This document shows, one piece after another, positions 59,611-64,000 of a stretch of DNA of 64,000 bases (position 1 is its first letter; every line of letters starts with the position of its first letter). The DNA lies in contig NZ_CP059732.1 in assembly GCF_014117325.1 (NCBI RefSeq), positions 5,717,001 to 5,781,000 of the forward strand, in the 5' to 3' direction. This stretch comes from Spirosoma foliorum. Its GTDB lineage: Bacteria > Bacteroidota > Bacteroidia > Cytophagales > Spirosomataceae. The notes under the pieces are model-generated. The model did no database searches. It saw only the letters and a program-made list of their open reading frames with translations, and had not been told where the DNA came from. Position numbers and translations under genes: made by a program.

Positions 59611-59832
59611 TCAAAACAGTAATTTCCAACCGTTAAAGAAAAGATCTTTCCCGGGCTGGCCAGACCAATTATGCTGCTCTTCTGTAGCGGTCTCGACTAC
59701 CTCGAGCTTACGCCCATCTTTTTGCACGACAATGGCCGAAATACCTTTTTCAGCCAACGACCGGCAAATATTTTTAGTGGTTTCAGTTACGTTACCTGCT
59801 ACTAGTCCTACTGTGGTTTCGTTGGTTTTCAT
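59611..59832 (-). CDS. Small hypothetical protein linked to a MarR gene
   Basis: 73 residues: MKTNETTVGLVAGNVTETTK, then NICRSLAEKGISAIVVQKDGRKLEVVETATEEQHN and a Trp-rich tail. No family is recognised. It lies 47 bp downstream of the MarR gene, and a copy of the MarR gene's own operator-like motif sits 15 bp before its start codon, so it probably has a second promoter under the same repressor. Confidence 0.55.
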   Translation of the reverse strand: MKTNETTVGLVAGNVTETTKNICRSLAEKGISAIVVQKDGRKLEVVETATEEQHNWSGQPGKDLFFNGWKLLF

Positions 59833-59846
59833 GGCCTTCTAGTTTA

Positions 59847-59862
59847 TTGTATGTGCAAACAA
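59847..59862 (-). promoter_or_regulatory. Operator-like dyad before the 73-residue gene
   Basis: TTGTATGTGCAAACAA, a near-palindrome (TTGTWTG-CA-CAWACAA on the minus strand), is identical to the sequence at 60387-60402 upstream of the MarR gene. It lies between the two genes. Confidence 0.65.
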
Positions 59863-59879
59863 CTTTTTAAATAAATTTT

Positions 59880-60344
59880 TTAAATGGGTTCCCCCAGCGC
59901 TTTCGTCGCTTTCACGATCTGTTTCGTCAATTGGCAAACATCTGTTTCGCCAATTACCTGCGAGTAACGAGCTCCTACCCGATCCCAAGCCTCAGAAATC
60001 TCAGGCTGAATGGCTTCCCCTTCCAGCGTTGGGTAGATTAATGTTCGTTTTCCTTCTGATTCCCGCCGAACAAACCGTTTCTGCTCCAGTTTTTCCACCA
60101 ATCGAGTAATCGTTGACGGCGTCAGACAGAGCGTTTCGCTCAATTCTGATGGGGTAATACCCGGTTGAGCTACCACTTCACATAACATGTATGCATGTGA
60201 ATAGCACATCCCAAAGCGACCAAATTCTTCATCACCAATAGCTGTAATGGCTCGAGCCAATGCATTTGCCGAAAACAGTAGACAGGCACTATAACGTGAG
60301 GCTAGTTTATTTTCTTCAGCTACGGCAGCTTCCTGGTTGTTCAT
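59880..60344 (-). CDS. MarR-family transcriptional regulator
   Basis: 154 residues. The winged helix-turn-helix covers about 55-120: ITPSELSETLCLTPSTITRLVEKLEQKRFVRRE, then SEGKRTLIYPTLEG (wing). The usual DRR of the wing is replaced by EGKRT, which is still a basic wing. It regulates its own promoter, probably through TTGTTTGCACATACAA (60402-60387, minus strand), and the small gene downstream through an identical copy. Signal unknown. Confidence 0.9.
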   Translation of the reverse strand: MNNQEAAVAEENKLASRYSACLLFSANALARAITAIGDEEFGRFGMCYSHAYMLCEVVAQPGITPSELSETLCLTPSTITRLVEKLEQKRFVRRESEGKRTLIYPTLEGEAIQPEISEAWDRVGARYSQVIGETDVCQLTKQIVKATKALGEPI

Positions 60345-60367
60345 AATTCATTCCCCAATTGTTGAAA

Positions 60368-60402
60368 CAAAGGTAGGAAGCGATATTTGTATGTGCAAAC
60401 AA
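60368..60402 (-). promoter_or_regulatory. Promoter and operator of the second MarR gene
   Basis: On the minus strand TACCTTTG (60375-60368) matches TAnnTTTG, with TTG (60398-60396) 20 bp upstream as the -33 element. The dyad TTGTTTGCACATACAA (60402-60387) overlaps that TTG, so binding would block the promoter. Confidence 0.65.
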
Positions 60403-60414
60403 TATTTAAAAAAA

Positions 60415-60542
60415 AAGTAATAGGAGCGAGGAGTTAGGACCGGGCCGCCGAAGCGGTGAGAATTCATCCGGCAATAATCTGTTTGCGCCAGCCATTCTCA
60501 CCGCTTCGGCGGCCCGGTCCTAACTCCTCGCTCCTATTACTT
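60415..60542. repeat. Giant inverted repeat with 49-bp perfect arms
   Basis: Arms 60415-60463 and 60494-60542 are exactly complementary over 49 bp, with a 30-bp loop (60464-60493). Each arm is GC-rich in the middle (GGGCCGCCGAAGCGG). The right arm contains the last codon and stop codon of ctlX, so this hairpin ends that gene. The left end lies 13 bp beyond the MarR operator. No GTAG is present. Confidence 0.9.
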
Positions 60543-61466
60543 CCTGGGAAGATGTACCTCAGTCATCATACACCGGGCTGACCCTCCTCCATTTGCCTCA
60601 ATTACCGATAGATTGAAATGAACGAGCGTGGCATAATCATCTAGCTGATCGATTTGCTTGGGCGTTAGCGACTCAAACGCGCGAGTCGACATGACGAGGA
60701 GTTTCTGACCTTTGCCGTTGGTAATCATGAGCATATTGCCCGCAAAAGCGGCCATTTGCTCCAACGAAATCTCAATCACACGTTTGTTCAGGCCTTCCAG
60801 TTCCTGGCGAACCATAAGGCGTTCGTCGGGGTCGCTGATGGCCGCAAGGCAGACAATAGCACACGACTCGGCGATACACATCAGCACATTTGTGTGGTAA
60901 ATTGCCTGGCCATTGGCATCTGCCGAATGAAATACCACCGTACGATAGCCCGTCTGGCGGCTAAATTCGGCCACTACATCTGGATGCGTTCGGGGCGAAA
61001 GACTGGCAAAGGCAACCCGGTTCATCCGATCAAGCACCAGACTTCCGGTCCCTTCCAGAAACTTACCCTCCTGCTCAAAGTAGGTTAAGTCAATGATAGT
61101 ATCAACGTGAAACCGCTCGCTGAGATCATCAATAATATCCTGCCGACGTTCGAGTCGGCGGTTTTCAGCCTGCATTGGATACAACACCACCCGACCGCTC
61201 GCATGGAAGGAAACCCAGTTGTTTGGGAAAATCGAGTCAGGTGTATGCGGCTCAACCGTGTCTTCATACACCATTACATCGATACCCATGGCCTGCAATT
61301 GCCGAGTCATCTCATCAAATTCTTGCTGGGCGTCTTCCTGCGCTGTACCCTTCGTTTGCGCAGCCAGTTGACTATCCTGAAAGGCGTTGGACTCTGCCGT
61401 CTGTTCGTTAAATCCAAAACGAACAGGGCGAATCATTAAGATATGGGAAGTAGCCTGAGATTGCAT
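60537..61466 (-). CDS. ctlX: Citrulline utilization hydrolase CtlX-like (amidinotransferase fold)
   Basis: 309 residues. It belongs to the guanidino-group-modifying family: HILMIRPVRFGFNEQTAESNAFQ at the N-terminus, FPNNWVSFHASGRVVLYPMQAENRR (active-site Asn/Asp region), VSFHASG and the catalytic Cys in GGGSARCMMTEVHLPRK near the C-terminus. CtlX hydrolyses citrulline, a step in arginine breakdown. Its last codon and stop codon lie inside the 49-bp hairpin arm. The neighbouring gene on the same strand is an arginine deiminase relative, so they may act in one pathway. Confidence 0.85.
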   Translation of the reverse strand: MQSQATSHILMIRPVRFGFNEQTAESNAFQDSQLAAQTKGTAQEDAQQEFDEMTRQLQAMGIDVMVYEDTVEPHTPDSIFPNNWVSFHASGRVVLYPMQAENRRLERRQDIIDDLSERFHVDTIIDLTYFEQEGKFLEGTGSLVLDRMNRVAFASLSPRTHPDVVAEFSRQTGYRTVVFHSADANGQAIYHTNVLMCIAESCAIVCLAAISDPDERLMVRQELEGLNKRVIEISLEQMAAFAGNMLMITNGKGQKLLVMSTRAFESLTPKQIDQLDDYATLVHFNLSVIEANGGGSARCMMTEVHLPRK

Positions 61467-61608
61467 AATAATCTGTGAGTCAGTTAGCTGGAAAATCGGT
61501 TAGTGCATGATGCCGAATCCGTCAGCAAATTAGCACCGATACATCAATTGTTCAACGATTCATGCAAAGAGTCCTATATTGTTCACGTAACATTTACACT
61601 AGACGAAC

Positions 61609-63111
61609 CTATATATCTGCTCTAAGCAGCGGTAAACTCATGCAATGTGACCCTCCCCGCGCTCGGCTTAACTCGGCCGAAGGAAGCATAATGAATGTAT
61701 TTTCAATGGTTTCGGGCGATGACTGTCCTTTTTCGAAACGCGCCAGCAACTTGGCCACGCCAATCACCTCAAAACCAGCCGCCCGGAACGCATCGGCCGT
61801 TTTTTCGTTTCGATCATACCCCACCACTACGCCATCTTTGAGCGCTAATAAATTACAGGAATCGGTCCATTGCTCGCGAGCGCCAAACGGAAACTCATTA
61901 TTTCCCGAATAAATGAATTGTACAGGTTCAGTGGCGCCAAGATCGTTTTTGCTAATATCAGTCAGCAAATCCTCCAGGTTTTCGATTTCGATCGGTTTGT
62001 GCTCTATACCCTTAATAAACTGGAGAATTTTTAAATCCTCTGAAACGTCTTTAGGGGCAAAAAAGTGAATAACGTCCCGTTTCCTGGCTTCATCGCCCGT
62101 ACGCGCCAGCGCTCCGAGCAACACCCATACATTACGTTTTACCTGAGTGAACACCGTATCGATGTGCATGTAATCCCGCTTCTTGGGAATTTTAATGATC
62201 GTTACTTTATCAACCAGATTCTTGTTGAAAACCAAGCGCATGACCTGCTGAGCGGCATACAGCGTAGTACGTTCGCTAACGCCAATAATCAAATGCCGCT
62301 TGGCAATCATCATGACATCGCCCCCTTCTAAGGTAGAGCGGGTTACGTCGCGATTTACGTCAATATCTGGTAGCAGAAAGGCGTGTTCGTTATCAGGAAT
62401 CTCAATGATTTTATCCTGATAACCCGCAAAAAGTGGGTGGTGAAAGAATATATATTGTGCTAGTAGCGCTTCTCGGGTGCGGGCTGGTTTAGCCGGTTTA
62501 TTGAGCAGGATATGATCGTTGATGACAATGCCAATGTCGCGCGTAAAAATAAAATTTGGTAAGGGCGCAAAGAGCATTGTCAGATCGGGTAACGAGCCTG
62601 AAATCATAATTTTCGCCAGTTCGGCAGGCTCATACTGACCCAATTGTTGCTGGGTATAAAATGATGTCCGTTCAATTCCACAAATGGCTGCAATCAGGCG
62701 AATACGAATGGTTTCATCAGCCAGAATATCGGCCAGTAGCAGCTGAATATCAATTACTTTATCGGATTTAAAATAATCGGCGTGATCGGGTTTAAAAAAT
62801 GAGCGATCAGAATCAGGACCAATGGTAGCTATTTTACCCCGCACTTTCTCTGGGTCCAGAAAATAGAGCAGAATCTTGACATAATAATCATACTCATCCC
62901 GACGCATCATGTCCAGATGTACAATGTCTTCGAAAAGCCAGTCCTGCGCTTTTGAAGGCACAACCTTACCCAAACCCCGATCTGGGCTATGAATCAGCAA
63001 ACGCTTTAGTGTGCCTATTTCAGAAGAAACATTAATATAATGTATAGCTGAATTGGTAACGGTAGCCGTTGCAGCTTGTCCTGAATCAGTCGATTTCTGT
63101 TCGCTTCTCAT
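61609..63111 (-). CDS. Arginine deiminase family protein
   Basis: 500 residues from ATG 63111; the extension upstream to 63144 lacks support. It shows the guanidino-modifying fold: LKRLLIHSPDRGLGKVVPSKAQDWLFEDI, DIGIVINDHILLNKPAKP, RSTLEGGDVMMIAKRHLIIG (EGGD motif), DYMHIDTVFTQVKRN and the C-terminal SRARGGSHCMSLPL with the catalytic Cys. At 500 residues it is longer than classical arginine deiminase (about 410). It converts arginine to citrulline and ammonia by family; the exact substrate is not settled here. Confidence 0.88.
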   Translation of the reverse strand: MRSEQKSTDSGQAATATVTNSAIHYINVSSEIGTLKRLLIHSPDRGLGKVVPSKAQDWLFEDIVHLDMMRRDEYDYYVKILLYFLDPEKVRGKIATIGPDSDRSFFKPDHADYFKSDKVIDIQLLLADILADETIRIRLIAAICGIERTSFYTQQQLGQYEPAELAKIMISGSLPDLTMLFAPLPNFIFTRDIGIVINDHILLNKPAKPARTREALLAQYIFFHHPLFAGYQDKIIEIPDNEHAFLLPDIDVNRDVTRSTLEGGDVMMIAKRHLIIGVSERTTLYAAQQVMRLVFNKNLVDKVTIIKIPKKRDYMHIDTVFTQVKRNVWVLLGALARTGDEARKRDVIHFFAPKDVSEDLKILQFIKGIEHKPIEIENLEDLLTDISKNDLGATEPVQFIYSGNNEFPFGAREQWTDSCNLLALKDGVVVGYDRNEKTADAFRAAGFEVIGVAKLLARFEKGQSSPETIENTFIMLPSAELSRARGGSHCMSLPLLRADI

Positions 63112-63486
63112 AGGTAAGTCCGAAAATAAGTTCGGGAAGTGCAAGGTAAAGGATTGAGCGTGGAAAAAAAATGAAACCAGTTTATCCCTAGTTTATGAAA
63201 TAAATCAGCCAGGAAAACAGCCATTTTTCAGAAATCATTACAGTAAATACGCCCTCAGATCTATTTTTCGCATACATATAAAAGTCAAATTCAGCTTTAT
63301 TTAGGTCATTAGTAATTCATGGTATACAAATTGCGACAAAAACTAAAATTGAACTTTTAATATAAAACATAGAACATAATTACCTTTAATTTACGAAATC
63401 ACGATTTAATATCACTATTATTATCTCCACTTGCCTATCGGCATATTTTTTGCCTATTGATACATGTTGTTGTATCTAGAAATCAA
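63112..63486. promoter_or_regulatory. AT-rich divergent gap before the window's last gene
   Basis: A 375-bp gene-free interval between the minus-strand deiminase and the SdrD-like gene. It is AT-rich. A near-consensus TACCTTTA lies around 63382, too far to be a firm promoter. I see no long inverted repeat here. Confidence 0.4.
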
Positions 63487-64000
63487 ATGCATATGCCCAC
63501 TTTTACTGCCAAAAGGATTCATTGGCTGTTACTGCTATTTATAGGCTTGCTAACAAGTTCGTTACCAGGCTTGGGACAGACAATTACAGGAACAGTCTAT
63601 AGGGACTTTAATAGTGATGGTGTTTACGCCAGCATACCAGCCTCAGGTACTTATTCCTACGGCGAACCCGGTGTAGGTGGAGTAACTATTACCGCCTATA
63701 ATGCAGCTGGGGCAGCTATAGCTACCACCACCAGTAGTACGGTTGCTGCATCGTTGGGAACTTATACACTTACAGTGGGTAATACAGGCCCGTATCGGGT
63801 TGAGTTTGTCAACCTCCCAACGGGCTATTTCGATGGTCCACGTGGCACAGGAAGCGGGACTTCGGTTCAGTTTGTGGCAAGCTCACCCGCTAGCAATGTC
63901 AATTTAGGGATCAATTACCCAACCGATTACTGTCAGGCGGCTCCAAACTTTCTTGTACCCTGCTATGTAAATGGAGATCCATTAGGTGGCGGAAGTTCAG
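63487..64000 (+). CDS. Secreted SdrD B-like (Cna_B/prealbumin-like) protein, 5' part
   Basis: Open to the window end, so the C-terminus is missing (171 residues visible). ATG 63487 and ATG 63493 are in the same frame. A signal peptide (WLLLLFIGLLTSS, cleaved near GLGQT) precedes an SdrD B-like domain: TITGTVYRDFNSDGVYA, YSYGEPGVGGVTITAYNAAG and GTYTLTVGNTGPYRVEFVNLPTGYFDGPRGTG. Bacteroidota often encode very long proteins of this kind, anchored or secreted by type IX; a sorting domain would lie beyond the window. Likely an adhesin or surface protein. Confidence 0.8.
   Translation, partial: MHMPTFTAKRIHWLLLLFIGLLTSSLPGLGQTITGTVYRDFNSDGVYASIPASGTYSYGEPGVGGVTITAYNAAGAAIATTTSSTVAASLGTYTLTVGNTGPYRVEFVNLPTGYFDGPRGTGSGTSVQFVASSPASNVNLGINYPTDYCQAAPNFLVPCYVNGDPLGGGSS

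Noticed and set aside
1..64000. CRISPR array
   Set aside because: No set of regularly spaced identical repeats with unique spacers was seen; the tandem octamers have no spacers.
1..64000. tRNA or rRNA genes
   Set aside because: No cloverleaf or conserved rRNA segments noticed in the intergenic gaps, although I could not run a search.

Overview
The window reads as chromosomal DNA of a Bacteroidota bacterium, most like Spirosoma or a close Cytophagales relative (inference). Evidence: two tandem SusC/SusD pairs, promoters with the Bacteroidota -7 element TAnnTTTG and no clear Shine-Dalgarno sites, LytTR regulators, a Reg_prop/Y_Y_Y sensor kinase, an SdrD B-like secreted protein, and many lipoproteins with a lipobox Cys near residue 21.

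Layout. 1-13 kb: end of an outer-membrane barrel gene, a MarR-YceI pair with a clear operator, a small HsdR_N-like nuclease-fold protein, AMP nucleosidase, a TPR protein, Hsp20, a TrpF homologue, an MFS exporter, an SMP-30-like secreted protein, a membrane LytTR regulator and TreZ. 13.3-24.8 kb: a one-strand array of mostly unrecognised envelope proteins (DKNYY, TPM, paired MCF proteins, ankyrin, YbjN-like, LRR, DUF3592-like). It is followed by a 1015-residue two-component-propeller histidine kinase and its LytTR response regulator (24.9-28.7 kb).

29-34 kb is an accessory island of orphan genes: a GNAT-like protein with a 61-residue partner, a lipoprotein, and a gene broken by a frameshift and by an IS256-family element. 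The element has 24-bp terminal inverted repeats and an 8-bp target duplication, and the pre-insertion reading frame can be rebuilt. 34-44 kb is mainly housekeeping: serine hydrolase, GlmS, a GT5-like fragment, PanC, M28 and M15 peptidases, and a fused SpmA/SpmB-type nucleoside-recognition protein. 45-57 kb holds the two SusC/D modules, an accessory lipoprotein and an S8 protease. 57-64 kb has an SDR oxidoreductase, an outer-membrane barrel, a MarR regulator with a twice-used operator, two amidinotransferase-fold enzymes (CtlX and an arginine deiminase relative), and the start of a large secreted protein.

The most unusual layer is non-coding. (i) Many intergenic gaps hold long, nearly perfect inverted repeats, up to 49-bp perfect arms. 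Their sequences mostly differ but their architecture is shared, and several intrude into stop codons or C-terminal codons. (ii) Four short arrays, each of four octamers of consensus CRCTCWTT, occur at two loci; one of them encodes a signal peptide. (iii) The IS256 transposase is split at two short GC-rich dyads. I saw no tRNA, rRNA, CRISPR array or replication origin.
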